From Firmicutes bacterium UBA7510 (GTDB taxonomy: Bacteria > Bacillota > Clostridia > Tissierellales > Sedimentibacteraceae): 47,002 nucleotides of DNA. The first letter of the stretch is position 1. Every line of letters starts with the position of its first letter. Shown here in pieces: positions 23,308 through 31,288 of this stretch. Below the pieces are notes generated by a model. That model saw only the letters and a list, made by a program, of their open reading frames with translations. It did not search any database and was not told where the DNA came from. A program made the position numbers and the translations under genes. The stretch is taken from positions 1 through 47,002 of the forward strand of contig DLNM01000025.1 in the NCBI GenBank assembly GCA_002479485.1, written 5' to 3'.

Positions 23308-25041
23308 TTATACTCCATCCTTTGAAATTTGTAGGTTGAATAAGTCATTGTATAAGGAGGATTTGTTTATAAGCTCCTCATGCGTACCATAATCATAGGT
23401 TTTGTCTTGATTCATAAGTATAATATTGTTTGCTTCAGTAAAAATACTAAGTCTATGAGATATAAGAATTATTATTTGATTACTGTGATATAATCTTAAA
23501 TTATCTATAATTTGTCTTTCTGTTTTCATATCAACAGCTGAAAAAGGATCATCCAAAATAACTATAGGTGTACGTCGATAAAGTGTTCTTGCAAGAGCTA
23601 CCCTAGCCTGCTGTCCACCACTTAATTTTACACCGCCATTACCTACTAAGGTATTTATTCCTTCCTTCATGCCTTTCAAATCCTCATCTAGACATACGAT
23701 CTTTAGTATTTCGTTTATATCTCCACCATCTCCTAATGTAATATTATTATAAATTGTTTCTGACATTAAATTAGGATTGTGCCCCATATATGCAATCATT
23801 TTGCTTCTTTCATATTCGCTGAAATTTTTTAGTTCAAGACCATTTATTTGGACTGAACCAAAATAATTATATTCACCTAAAAATATTTTACCAAAGGTTG
23901 ATTTTCCACAAGCCACAGGACCTGTTATACCAATTAAGCTATTTGGTACTGCATATAAACTTATGTCATCTATAATTTTATTGCCATTAACATATTCAAA
24001 TGATAAATTATCGATATTTAATACAGCTTTATTTGAGATATTATCATCATTCATGTTTATTGATTTGTTTTCTTCTAAATAAGGCTTAATTCTTTTCCAA
24101 GATACTGTAGCTTTTTGAACTGAGTTAAACAGCTTAGCAGCCTTACTAGCCTTAAAGGCAAGAGCTGTAAATATAGTTAAATAAGATACAAAAGTACCTA
24201 TACTCCATACACCTTTTACCACCTTATCTCCTCCAAGAGCTATAACAATAATAACGCCAATCATAGCTATAACATTATAAATTGGTTGCATTGAATTTTC
24301 CCATACATTTGCCATAATAGCAGTTTTTTCGAAATCATGTAGACTTTCATTGTATAAATTATAGTTTTCATTTTCTCTGCCATAAAGTCTGTAAAGTATT
24401 GAGTTATCTACCTGTTCATAGGTTAAATCAGAAATGCTACTTATCTTTTTTCGATATGCGTTAGTATATTTATATATTATTTTTTTAAGTTTTTCAGCAA
24501 TAAGCATTGCTACAGGTATAAATATGAAAGCTAAAAGAGTTATTTTTACATCATAAACAAGCATATAAACAAAATATGCAACAAGAAACACACCAGTATC
24601 AAAAACTTCTGTTGTGAACTTTCGCATACCCTCTACACATGCGTCAACATCTGAAATAGCCTTAGTCATTAGACTTCCCATATTTTCTTTTTCAAGTTGA
24701 ACCTTAGTTTTATGAATAAGATTGTTGTACAGTAAAAATCTCATAGCAGCGCTTGTATTATTAGCGAATCTTCTAATATACAACCTTTTAACATATCTAA
24801 AGTACTGCACTATAGCTATAGCAATAACAAAAGAAATGGATATATTAAAAATGATAGTTAAATTTTCCTTTGCAATTAGTGAATCTATTAGTTTACCTTG
24901 AAAAATAGGACCAAGAAGTAACCCAACATTATATATGATTCCTGAAACAAAAACCATAAATATTGTAAAACTTTCCCTTTTCCAATAGCTGAAGATTTTA
25001 TTTGGCTCCTTTATAGGAGCAAATTTATCCTTACTTTTCAA
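23308..25041 (-). CDS. ABC exporter half-transporter, degenerate-site subunit
   Basis: 577 aa, six membrane helices (about 25-310) and an ATPase. Walker A GPVACGKS (374-381), normal signature LSGGQ (473-477), His529 in SHRL. The Walker B is ILDD: Asp498 replaces the catalytic Glu, and the Q-loop position reads MGHNP, with His421 where Gln is expected. So the site formed by its own Walker motifs should hydrolyse ATP poorly. It begins with TTG (25041) behind a strong GGAGG; no ATG is suitably placed. It comes 20 nt after the Nudix gene. Confidence 0.9.
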   Translation of the reverse strand: MKSKDKFAPIKEPNKIFSYWKRESFTIFMVFVSGIIYNVGLLLGPIFQGKLIDSLIAKENLTIIFNISISFVIAIAIVQYFRYVKRLYIRRFANNTSAAMRFLLYNNLIHKTKVQLEKENMGSLMTKAISDVDACVEGMRKFTTEVFDTGVFLVAYFVYMLVYDVKITLLAFIFIPVAMLIAEKLKKIIYKYTNAYRKKISSISDLTYEQVDNSILYRLYGRENENYNLYNESLHDFEKTAIMANVWENSMQPIYNVIAMIGVIIVIALGGDKVVKGVWSIGTFVSYLTIFTALAFKASKAAKLFNSVQKATVSWKRIKPYLEENKSINMNDDNISNKAVLNIDNLSFEYVNGNKIIDDISLYAVPNSLIGITGPVACGKSTFGKIFLGEYNYFGSVQINGLELKNFSEYERSKMIAYMGHNPNLMSETIYNNITLGDGGDINEILKIVCLDEDLKGMKEGINTLVGNGGVKLSGGQQARVALARTLYRRTPIVILDDPFSAVDMKTERQIIDNLRLYHSNQIIILISHRLSIFTEANNIILMNQDKTYDYGTHEELINKSSLYNDLFNLQISKDGV

Positions 25042-25061
25042 TTTATAGCCTCCAACAAGAA

Positions 25062-25571
25062 CTATTTATTTATTAAAAATTTAAATAACTCGTCTTTATA
25101 AATGCTATACCTTTTCCATAATGATGGAACAATCAATCCTTGTTCGTGCATTTTTTCAAATTCTTTAATTGTAACAATCTTTGCATCTACCACTTCTATC
25201 TTTTGAAGTGACAAATCTTCTAATTTAAAATCTAAGATATTAACATAAGTATCCATCATGCTGCTGCCTAAAAAATTAGTATCTATAAGGTTAAGAGCTT
25301 CTTTGTTTACTAATAATCCAGTTTCTTCTTTTAATTCTCTAACTGCACCCTCTAAACTATTTTCACCAGCTGTAACAGCTCCTCTCGTACATTCCCACAA
25401 TAAACCATGGTTTTTACTAGGATGTCTTTGAGTTAATAAAATTTTACCCATTTTGTCTATTGTCCATATTTCAACAACTAAATGATACAATCCCTTTTCT
25501 AATGCTTCTCCACGGATGTGTGTTTTTCCTATTAAATTTCTATTTTTATCATATAAATCCCAAAGTTCCAT
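25062..25571 (-). CDS. Nudix hydrolase, isopentenyl-diphosphate isomerase-like family
   Basis: 169 aa. The Nudix box is complete: G-AVTAG-E-NSLEGAV-RELKEETGL. The N-terminal MELWDLYDKNRNLIGKTHIR and HLVVEIWTID lead and WECTRGAV segment are those of the YfcD/IDI-like Nudix group, cytosolic hydrolases of unknown substrate. It is the first gene of the operon with the exporter, VanW, DltA-like and carrier genes. TAGGAG lies 12 nt before the ATG, a little far. Its role in the operon is unclear; it may be a bystander that heads the transcript. Confidence 0.85.
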   Translation of the reverse strand: MELWDLYDKNRNLIGKTHIRGEALEKGLYHLVVEIWTIDKMGKILLTQRHPSKNHGLLWECTRGAVTAGENSLEGAVRELKEETGLLVNKEALNLIDTNFLGSSMMDTYVNILDFKLEDLSLQKIEVVDAKIVTIKEFEKMHEQGLIVPSLWKRYSIYKDELFKFLINK

Positions 25572-25649
25572 AATATTTTCGTCTCCTATATTTTCACCTA
25601 TTGAAGAATCAATAGTTTGTTATCTTAACACATCATATAAACAACATTA

Positions 25650-25678
25650 ATTATATCACACGCAAAAAAATGTTTCAA
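25650..25678 (-). promoter_or_regulatory. SigA-type promoter of the exporter/VanW/DltA-like operon
   Basis: TTGAAA (25678-25673), 17 bp, TGA-TATAAT (25655-25650) on the - strand: consensus spacing plus extended -10. Predicted start near 25643, leader about 70 nt. Confidence 0.8.
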
Positions 25679-25713
25679 TATTTATGGTATTTAATGGTCT
25701 AATCACAAAAAAA

Positions 25714-25731
25714 GATAGTTAAATAACTATC
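25714..25731 (-). terminator. Terminator of the reductase gene
   Basis: GATAGTTA / TAACTATC stem followed by seven T on the - strand. The upper strand of the stem includes the TAG stop codon of the gene, so termination sits right at the end of the coding sequence. Confidence 0.8.
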
Positions 25732-26275
25732 CTTCTCTCTTTGAATAAATTGCTGTTACCATACCGTCATACACAACAGTTTTATCACATTTTAATAAAA
25801 TAGTTTGATTATTATTAGAAAATAATCGAATTCCTTTTCCTAAAATTGTTGGTATTATAGTAAGATGATATTCATCTATTAAATTATGTTCAACGAGTTG
25901 ATTTACAATACTAGCACCACCACAAATCCATATATCTTTTCCTTCTTGATTTTTAAGATTTTCTATGAATTTAACGATGTCACTATTAATAAACTCAATA
26001 TTTTCTTTACTTTTGATATTATTTATGCTTTTAGATGTAAAAACATAGCTTTTTATATCTTCATAAGGCCATGATTGTGGTGACAACTCTGTTATAACCT
26101 GATTATACGTGGTCATACCTAAAATTACTGTATCGATATTTTTTATAAATTCAGAATAACTATTATCAGGTTTTGTTTCAGTACCTTGACCATTTAACCA
26201 TGCCACTCCACCATTTTCATCTGCAATGAATCCATCTAAACTCATAGCAATATATAAAATAACAATTCTTTTCAT
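25727..26275 (-). CDS. RibD C-terminal/dihydrofolate-reductase-like protein
   Basis: 182 aa. Begins RIVILYIAMSLDGFIAD, followed by VAWLNGQG, VILGMTTYNQV, DIWICGGASIVNQLVE and EYHLTIIPTILGKGIRLF: the NADPH-dependent reductase fold of RibD and the YyaP/YwjB group. These small proteins are often annotated as DHFR-family, but their substrates are unknown. I chose ATG 26275 because GGAGG is six bases away; the open frame runs to 26329 but that lies upstream of the predicted transcription start (26295). Transcribed away from the DeoR gene across a shared control region. Confidence 0.85.
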   Translation of the reverse strand: MKRIVILYIAMSLDGFIADENGGVAWLNGQGTETKPDNSYSEFIKNIDTVILGMTTYNQVITELSPQSWPYEDIKSYVFTSKSINNIKSKENIEFINSDIVKFIENLKNQEGKDIWICGGASIVNQLVEHNLIDEYHLTIIPTILGKGIRLFSNNNQTILLKCDKTVVYDGMVTAIYSKREG

Positions 26276-26300
26276 TGTCATCCTCCAGTTATTTTTTATT

Positions 26301-26329
26301 ATTATACTATTTCGTAATTTTATAGTCAA
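26301..26329 (-). promoter_or_regulatory. SigA-type promoter of the reductase gene
   Basis: TTGACT (26329-26324), 17-bp spacer, TATAAT (26306-26301) on the - strand. Its position fixes the reductase start at 26275. Confidence 0.82.
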
Positions 26330-26365
26330 TTAGTTGTAAAATATAATAATTTGGCACAATATATA

Positions 26366-26423
26366 TTAACGAAAGTTAATTTATATTAACGTTTATTAAT
26401 TTTTTATATTGACTTTGTTAACG
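26366..26423. promoter_or_regulatory. Repeated TTAACG boxes, likely DeoR operators
   Basis: TTAACGAAAGTTAA (26366-26379), TTAACGTTTATTAA (26386-26399) and TTAACGTTTTTGA (from 26418). The first two start exactly 20 bp apart, about two helix turns, so a multimeric regulator could bind one face. They lie between the divergent promoters. Confidence 0.55.
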
Positions 26424-26436
26424 TTTTTGATATAAT
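26409..26436 (+). promoter_or_regulatory. Promoter of the DeoR-family gene
   Basis: TTGACT (26409-26414), 16 bp, TGA-TATAAT (26431-26436), with an extended -10. One TTAACG box lies between -35 and -10. Confidence 0.75.
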
Positions 26437-26442
26437 ATTGAC

Positions 26443-26460
26443 AACGAAAATATTTTCGTT
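26443..26460. promoter_or_regulatory. Perfect 18-bp palindromic operator
   Basis: AACGAAAATATTTTCGTT reads the same on both strands and sits at the predicted transcription start of the regulator gene, the position expected for autorepression. Confidence 0.65.
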
Positions 26461-26493
26461 AGGAAAAATTTGAGTTATTAAGGAGATGATTTT

Positions 26494-27273
26494 ATGTTTA
26501 TTGAAGAAAGACATCAAGAAATATTAAACATAATAAAAACTAATGGTAGAATATCAATAGGCGAAATTCAAGAAAAATTTGAGGTTTCCGCTGAATCAGC
26601 AAGAAGAGATTTACGAATACTTGAAGAAAAAGGCTTATTAAAAAGAACTCATGGTGGTGCTATTCCTATTAGTCAAGTTAATGCTCTCCCTCCTAGACAT
26701 AGAGATATGAAAAACATGAGCATTAACGCTAATTATGATTCTATAGCAAAAAAAGCAGTAACATTCATCAATGAAAATGATGTTGTTTACTTAACAAGTG
26801 GATCCTTAGGCTTTATTATGCTTAACCATTTACCGAAAGATTTTTCATATACTTTAGTGGTAAATTCAGCTACATTAGCAGATGAACTTAAGTATTGGGA
26901 TAATATAACAGTTTACATTACTGGTGGAAAAATGCGAATGCATGGAACTACATCTTTAGTAGATAGCTTTGCTACTGCTTTTGTGAAAAATATGCATTTT
27001 GACTTATGCTTTATAACTGGAGCTGGAATTGAAGCAGATTTTGGGTTCTCTAACGGAACTGATGAAACAGCAACATTTCAAAGAACAGTTATACAAAACT
27101 CTAGAAAGAAGATACTTATGCTACCAAACCACAAGGTAGGTGTAAAAGCATTTATAAAGGTTTGTGATACTAACAGTTTTGATACATTAATTACTGACTG
27201 GGATACGGTAGAAGATGAGCTAATAAAAATCGAAGAAAAAGGTGTAGAAGTCGTAATTGTAGAAAAAAATTAA
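26494..27273 (+). CDS. DeoR/GlpR-family transcriptional regulator
   Basis: 259 aa. Residues 1-57 are a DeoR helix-turn-helix (ERHQEILNIIKTNGRISIGE, then VSAESARRDLRILEEKGLL, RTHGGA), and 75-235 the sugar-phosphate-sensing DeoRC domain (LTSGSLGFIML, YITGGKMRMHG, CFITGAGIEADFGFSNGTDE, ILMLPNHKVGVKAF). Such proteins repress genes of sugar or nucleoside use and release DNA on binding a sugar phosphate. TAAGGAG precedes the ATG. The palindrome at its start suggests autoregulation, and the shared region suggests control of the reductase gene too. It is cotranscribed with the YdcF-type gene 45 nt downstream. Confidence 0.9.
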   Translation: MFIEERHQEILNIIKTNGRISIGEIQEKFEVSAESARRDLRILEEKGLLKRTHGGAIPISQVNALPPRHRDMKNMSINANYDSIAKKAVTFINENDVVYLTSGSLGFIMLNHLPKDFSYTLVVNSATLADELKYWDNITVYITGGKMRMHGTTSLVDSFATAFVKNMHFDLCFITGAGIEADFGFSNGTDETATFQRTVIQNSRKKILMLPNHKVGVKAFIKVCDTNSFDTLITDWDTVEDELIKIEEKGVEVVIVEKN

Positions 27274-27318
27274 ATTAAAATATTGTTGCTCAATGTTGTT
27301 TTAAATTTGGAGGTTAAA

Positions 27319-27909
27319 ATGTACGATTCAATTAAAGAGATAAGCAATTTTATTTTCATAGAAAATGAACCAGAAAAATGTGATGCTATAATGATTGTCG
27401 GAGATTCACATCCTGAATTAGCTGAAAAGGCTGCAGAGCTTTGGAATGATGGCTATGCACCAATTATCTTTGCCTCAGGGGGAGTAAGCGTAAAAACTGG
27501 TATATTTCCGGGACCAAAATCAAAATCAGATATCTATAATAAAAAATATAAGACAGAGTATGAATTTTTTGAAGATGTACTTATTACCAATAAAGTTGAT
27601 GCTAAAGCTATAATTAAAGAAGATAAATCTGGCTTTACAAGGGAAAATGCTATGTTTACTGCTGAAATTGCAAACGCTAAAAACATGATAATTAATAAAG
27701 CAATTCTTATATGTAAAAGCTTTCATGCAAGAAGAAGTTTGATGTTTTATCAGCTAGCTTTTCCTAACACGGAATTTCTAGTTATTTCTATAAATAGCTT
27801 TGATATTAATAAAAATAACTGGTATAAAAATGAGTATGGTATAAGAGAATTGACACGATGTGGCAGCCAATTTGTTGAAGATTTAATAAATTTAAAAGAC
27901 GTATATTAA
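27319..27909 (+). CDS. YdcF/SanA-like (DUF218) protein
   Basis: 196 aa cytosolic DUF218 domain: CDAIMIVGDSHPELAEKAAE, LWNDGYAPIIFASGG, then FTRENAMFTAEIAN and AILICKSFHARRS, the standard motif set of YdcF, which binds nucleotide-type cofactors in E. coli; the reaction is not known. No signal or membrane segment is visible. I chose ATG 27319 because GGAGG is directly before it; the open frame extends to 27283 without a ribosome site. Follows the DeoR-family gene. Confidence 0.83.
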   Translation: MYDSIKEISNFIFIENEPEKCDAIMIVGDSHPELAEKAAELWNDGYAPIIFASGGVSVKTGIFPGPKSKSDIYNKKYKTEYEFFEDVLITNKVDAKAIIKEDKSGFTRENAMFTAEIANAKNMIINKAILICKSFHARRSLMFYQLAFPNTEFLVISINSFDINKNNWYKNEYGIRELTRCGSQFVEDLINLKDVY

Positions 27910-27917
27910 AATATTAT

Positions 27918-27950
27918 TAGGACACAGTCATTAGTAATGTCTGTGTCCTA
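27918..27950. terminator. Hairpin between convergent genes
   Basis: TAGGACACAG and CTGTGTCCTA form a 10-bp stem that continues through CATTA/TAATG after a T-T mismatch. A strong structure but with short T-runs on both sides. Confidence 0.65.
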
Positions 27951-27964
27951 TACATAATAAAAAT

Positions 27965-28501
27965 TTAAATACTACATATCATTGTTTCTACTTCTAGCAT
28001 TGAAACAACCCTTGCAAAACGATTATTCCATATTTTAAAATTATAGAACTTATAAAGATTTTCACCACTTAGATACTCATTGCTAAACGTAGTATTTGTT
28101 TCTTCCGGGATAATAACTTTATAACCTAAATCGAAGGCAGATTTACAAGTAGCGTCAATACAGTATTCAGTTTGGAGTCCTACTAATATAATATTTTCAA
28201 TATTTCTACTATCTAGATATATTTCAAGTCCTGTTTTGAAAAAAGCACTATTAAACTTCTTATCAAATATAGTCTCATCATCAATTGGTTTAATTTCGTG
28301 ATAAATTTCCCAACTTTGCGTGTTTTTCTCAAAAGGTGTTCCAACACCATCACCATGACGAACATAAACAACTTCAATATTGTTTTTTCTAGCAGATTTA
28401 ATCAGCTTCTTAATATTGTCAATTACATTTCTTTCGTTGAAAGGATGATCTTCAATTAAAGTGTTTTGAACATCTACAACTAGTAAAACAGTATTTTTCA
28501 T
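27965..28501 (-). CDS. Isochorismatase-family cysteine hydrolase
   Basis: 178 aa. The fold's catalytic triad is visible: Asp10 in LLVVDVQN, a Lys in TIFDKKFNSAF, and the nucleophilic Cys in LVGLQTEYCIDAT; the cis-peptide VGLQTE segment precedes it as usual. Members hydrolyse amides such as nicotinamide, N-carbamoyl compounds or isochorismate; this one carries no clear specificity mark. I chose ATG 28501 because TGGAGG is before it; the longer frame to 28561 would pass through a leader hairpin. Confidence 0.87.
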   Translation of the reverse strand: MKNTVLLVVDVQNTLIEDHPFNERNVIDNIKKLIKSARKNNIEVVYVRHGDGVGTPFEKNTQSWEIYHEIKPIDDETIFDKKFNSAFFKTGLEIYLDSRNIENIILVGLQTEYCIDATCKSAFDLGYKVIIPEETNTTFSNEYLSGENLYKFYNFKIWNNRFARVVSMLEVETMICSI

Positions 28502-28516
28502 ATTAAACCTCCAATT

Positions 28517-28533
28517 ATGCCACGAAGTGGCAT
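28517..28533 (-). promoter_or_regulatory. Leader hairpin of the cysteine hydrolase gene
   Basis: ATGCCAC / GTGGCAT with a three-base loop ends four bases before the TGGAGG ribosome site on the - strand. It could affect mRNA stability or translation; no regulator is recognised. Confidence 0.4.
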
Positions 28534-28684
28534 CATAAATATAAACGAACTTTATCCGCAAATATATATAACCATTTACATTTAACTATCATATATATAG
28601 TATCATAAATCATACTTAAAAGCTATTATTATTGTATAATTCATTATTTTATCCATTTATTAAATTTATAAATAATAATTAAAA

Positions 28685-28708
28685 AATAGAAGCATAATCG
28701 CTTCTATT
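28685..28708 (-). terminator. Terminator of the EFR1 operon
   Basis: AATAGAAGC pairs with GCTTCTATT around a six-base loop, with T-runs following on the - strand, directly beyond the stop of the EFR1 gene. Confidence 0.8.
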
Positions 28709-28709
28709 T

Positions 28710-29441
28710 TTATGTAAAATAATATCTTGATCTTTTTTTTGTTTTATTTCCATATTGTATTGCTTGTTTAGGGCATCGATTTATACAGGAAAGACATTGA
28801 TAGCATTTGCCATTCCAAACAGGTTTATTATCCTTTAAAGAGATACAGTCAGTTGGACACTTTCTCTCACAAAGTCCACATCCTATACAAGTATCCTCTA
28901 CCCAAAATGGCCTTATATCTCTTGCATACTTGTTAAATGCAGGAGCAATTAAATTTGATTTTATAAAAGGCATTTTTCCATTACTAACTTGATAATTAGA
29001 TTTTTTACTCTTAATTTCTAAGCTTATTTTTTCTATCTGTTTTTTGGCATCCTGTATCTTTTTATTTGCTACTTCACTAGTGTCTACATCACTTCCAATT
29101 ATATAATTGTTAGGCATAAAAATAGAATATGAACTATCTAGCTTTATGTACTTAGAAAGTTTTTTTAGTGCAAGTCCAGCTTCTTCAACACAGGTACATA
29201 TAGCAAAAGAAAATGCTCCATCTTCTACTTTCACTTTTTCTATGAATAATTTTACTACTTCTGGTGCTGCCCAAGCATAAATTGGAAACACAAGTCCTAT
29301 AGAATCATTTTTAGTTATTGTAATATCGCCTTTTCCACTTTTAATAATATCAATAATGTTTATAGCATTATCAGCTATGTTTTTTGCAATTTCTTTTGCA
29401 ACCCACTCTGAATTACCAGTTCCTGAAAAATAATAAATCAT
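28710..29441 (-). CDS. EFR1-type flavodoxin/ferredoxin fusion
   Basis: 243 aa. The N-terminus is a flavodoxin-like domain (YYFSGTGNSEWVAKEIA, the FMN phosphate loop, then GLVFPIYAWAAP). The C-terminus has two [4Fe-4S] motifs: CIGCGLCERKCP (Cys185, 188, 191, 195) and CYQCLSCINRCP (Cys213, 216, 219, 223). It is a cytosolic electron carrier, common in anaerobes. It follows a lipoprotein gene by 21 nt and is the last of a three-gene run with a 2-hydroxyacid dehydrogenase. AGAGGGG precedes the start. The partner enzymes are unknown. Confidence 0.9.
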   Translation of the reverse strand: MIYYFSGTGNSEWVAKEIAKNIADNAINIIDIIKSGKGDITITKNDSIGLVFPIYAWAAPEVVKLFIEKVKVEDGAFSFAICTCVEEAGLALKKLSKYIKLDSSYSIFMPNNYIIGSDVDTSEVANKKIQDAKKQIEKISLEIKSKKSNYQVSNGKMPFIKSNLIAPAFNKYARDIRPFWVEDTCIGCGLCERKCPTDCISLKDNKPVWNGKCYQCLSCINRCPKQAIQYGNKTKKRSRYYFT

Positions 29442-29462
29442 ATAACTACCCCTCTAAATAAT

Positions 29463-30083
29463 CTACTGAATCAATGAACTATCAATTATTTGATAATTCG
29501 CTCTATGTATGTACATTATCTTTCCGTCTATACTTAATCTTGTTGTTTTAGGCAAGTCTCCAGGCACTTCAACATATACGCTGTTACCCTGATATACACC
29601 TATTGGAACACCCATTTGTGTGCTTATTATAATGGTTCTGTTCTTTCCAATTTTGTTTTTAAATTTATTTATATTTCTGTCTATCCACTGGATATTTGGT
29701 GTATTTTTTTCGCTGTTAATTTCATCGACACTAAAATCTGTAATCATATCAAGTCCATCCTCAGCAAATATTATGGTATCTCCAACCATCAATACCTGTT
29801 TTCCATCTATTGTAACATCCAGTACACTTGATTGATATGTTTTATCATTACCCTCGCTGTCTAAGAATATGCCTGATTCTTTAAGTGTATTTATTGACAA
29901 CGAAGAGCCCTTCATTTTCAATGTTTTATTTCCGTAAGAATCATAAACTGAAGCCACAAAATTAATACCTGACCATTCTTCTCTAACCTTGTTAAATACA
30001 TTATTTATCATAGCACAGCCTGATAAGGATATTACTGCCAAAACTACAACACATATTAAACAAGTAATTTTAATTTTTTTCAT
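29463..30083 (-). CDS. Secreted lipoprotein, DUF5052-like
   Basis: 206 aa. A signal peptide with KK-IK start and hydrophobic core ends in the lipobox LSGC (20-23), so Cys23 should be lipidated and the protein anchored outside the membrane. The mature part (VASVYDSYGNKTLKMKG, DVTIDGKQVLMVGDTIIF) resembles DUF5052 lipoproteins, whose function is unknown. It lies between the dehydrogenase (41 nt) and EFR1 (21 nt) genes. AAAGGAG precedes the ATG. Confidence 0.78.
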   Translation of the reverse strand: MKKIKITCLICVVVLAVISLSGCAMINNVFNKVREEWSGINFVASVYDSYGNKTLKMKGSSLSINTLKESGIFLDSEGNDKTYQSSVLDVTIDGKQVLMVGDTIIFAEDGLDMITDFSVDEINSEKNTPNIQWIDRNINKFKNKIGKNRTIIISTQMGVPIGVYQGNSVYVEVPGDLPKTTRLSIDGKIMYIHRANYQIIDSSLIQ

Positions 30084-30124
30084 TAGTATTCTCCTTTAAG
30101 CTAACATAATCATTAATATGTAAA

Positions 30125-31090
30125 CTAATATCCTTTTTTACAATCAATTAAATTATGAAGTTTTTCTTTTTTTGCATATCTAACTAGATTTTTACAAAAA
30201 ATATCAACAACTATATTATTTGTCAACGGTAATGATGTGTTGCCAGATACATGCGGTGTAATAATTGTATTTTTACAACTCCATAATGGATGATCAATTG
30301 GAAGTGGCTCTGGTACTACAACATCAAGTGCTGCTCCACCGATTTTATCATTGTTAAGTGCTTCTATAAGTGCATCTTGATCAATTGCTGTGCCTCTACC
30401 TACATTTATAACAATTGCATCATTTTTCATTTTTTCAAGCTCTTTAGAACCAATAATAAGCTTAGTTTCGTCAGTTTCTGGTAAACAAAGTGCCACAACG
30501 TCTGCTCCATCTATTGCTTCTAAAAGTCTGTCATTAGAATATATTTCATCTACACAATCAGGTTTTAAACTAGCATTTCGTCTAACTCCACGAACAGTTG
30601 CACCCATTGCCTTAACTCTTTTAGCAAAATTTTGTCCAATATCACCTACTCCAATAACAGTTATTGTACTATTCATTATAGAGCGTATATCACCTACCAT
30701 TTTCCATCCTTTAGCTTGTTGCATCTCGTAGTATTCAGGCATTCTTCTCATAAGCATCAATAATACAGTTACCATGTGTTCTGATATTGTAATACCATAG
30801 GCTCCAGTGGAGTTAGTTAATATAATGTTACCATTACTTATATTTTCAACATTTACATATTTATCTACGCCTGCGAAAGATGCTTGCATCCACTTAAGAT
30901 TTTTAGCATTGTTAACTAGTTTTCTACTTGCCATACCAAATAAAACTTCACATCTATCAACTTCATCTTGCGTAACATTTTCATAATCAAAAAAGTTAAT
31001 TTCAAATCCACATTCCTTAGCTGTATTAAATAGTTTATCTTTTCGGGCTTCATTTAAAAATGGAATACAAACCCCTATAATCCTTGACAT
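30125..31090 (-). CDS. D-2-hydroxyacid dehydrogenase (NAD-dependent)
   Basis: 321 aa. The NAD-binding GVGDIG (147-152) starts the Rossmann fold; the catalytic Arg232 (NVGRGT), Glu261 (PEPLP) and His280 (TPHVSG) are all present. The family reduces 2-ketoacids with NADH or oxidises D-2-hydroxyacids. The exact substrate is not clear; the N-terminal half is divergent from phosphoglycerate and lactate dehydrogenases. AAAGGTG precedes the start. It heads the run with the lipoprotein and EFR1 genes. Confidence 0.88.
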   Translation of the reverse strand: MSRIIGVCIPFLNEARKDKLFNTAKECGFEINFFDYENVTQDEVDRCEVLFGMASRKLVNNAKNLKWMQASFAGVDKYVNVENISNGNIILTNSTGAYGITISEHMVTVLLMLMRRMPEYYEMQQAKGWKMVGDIRSIMNSTITVIGVGDIGQNFAKRVKAMGATVRGVRRNASLKPDCVDEIYSNDRLLEAIDGADVVALCLPETDETKLIIGSKELEKMKNDAIVINVGRGTAIDQDALIEALNNDKIGGAALDVVVPEPLPIDHPLWSCKNTIITPHVSGNTSLPLTNNIVVDIFCKNLVRYAKKEKLHNLIDCKKGY

Positions 31091-31189
31091 AATAATTACA
31101 CCTTTCTATATTAATTTCAATTTACTTAAGTCTATATTAACATATAATATATTAAATTTCTATAATTATAATAATCATAACATTAAAAA

Positions 31190-31265
31190 ATGGTCGAATT
31201 AACAGTTAGTAGTGGAGAGTGAACAATCACTGTTCACTTTTCAATATTTATTGTTCATTGACCAT
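31190..31265. repeat. Compound inverted repeat with TGAACA boxes
   Basis: ATGGTC (31190-31195) and GACCAT (31260-31265) bound a stretch that contains AGTGAACA / TGTTCACT (31218-31238) and a further TGTTCA (31252-31257). On either strand the RNA could form a branched hairpin. It lies in the gap between tdk (ends 31289) and the dehydrogenase gene; the rest of that gap is plain AT-rich sequence. It may act as tdk terminator. Confidence 0.5.
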
Positions 31266-31288
31266 CTAAAATTATCAATTATTAGTAA

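Noticed and set aside
26276..26329. N-terminal extension of the RibD/DHFR-like gene
   Set aside because: It would begin at the -35 box of the gene's own promoter, upstream of the predicted transcript start.
30390..30731. 113-codon + strand open frame
   Set aside because: Antisense to the D-2-hydroxyacid dehydrogenase, Ser/Thr/Pro-rich and without features.
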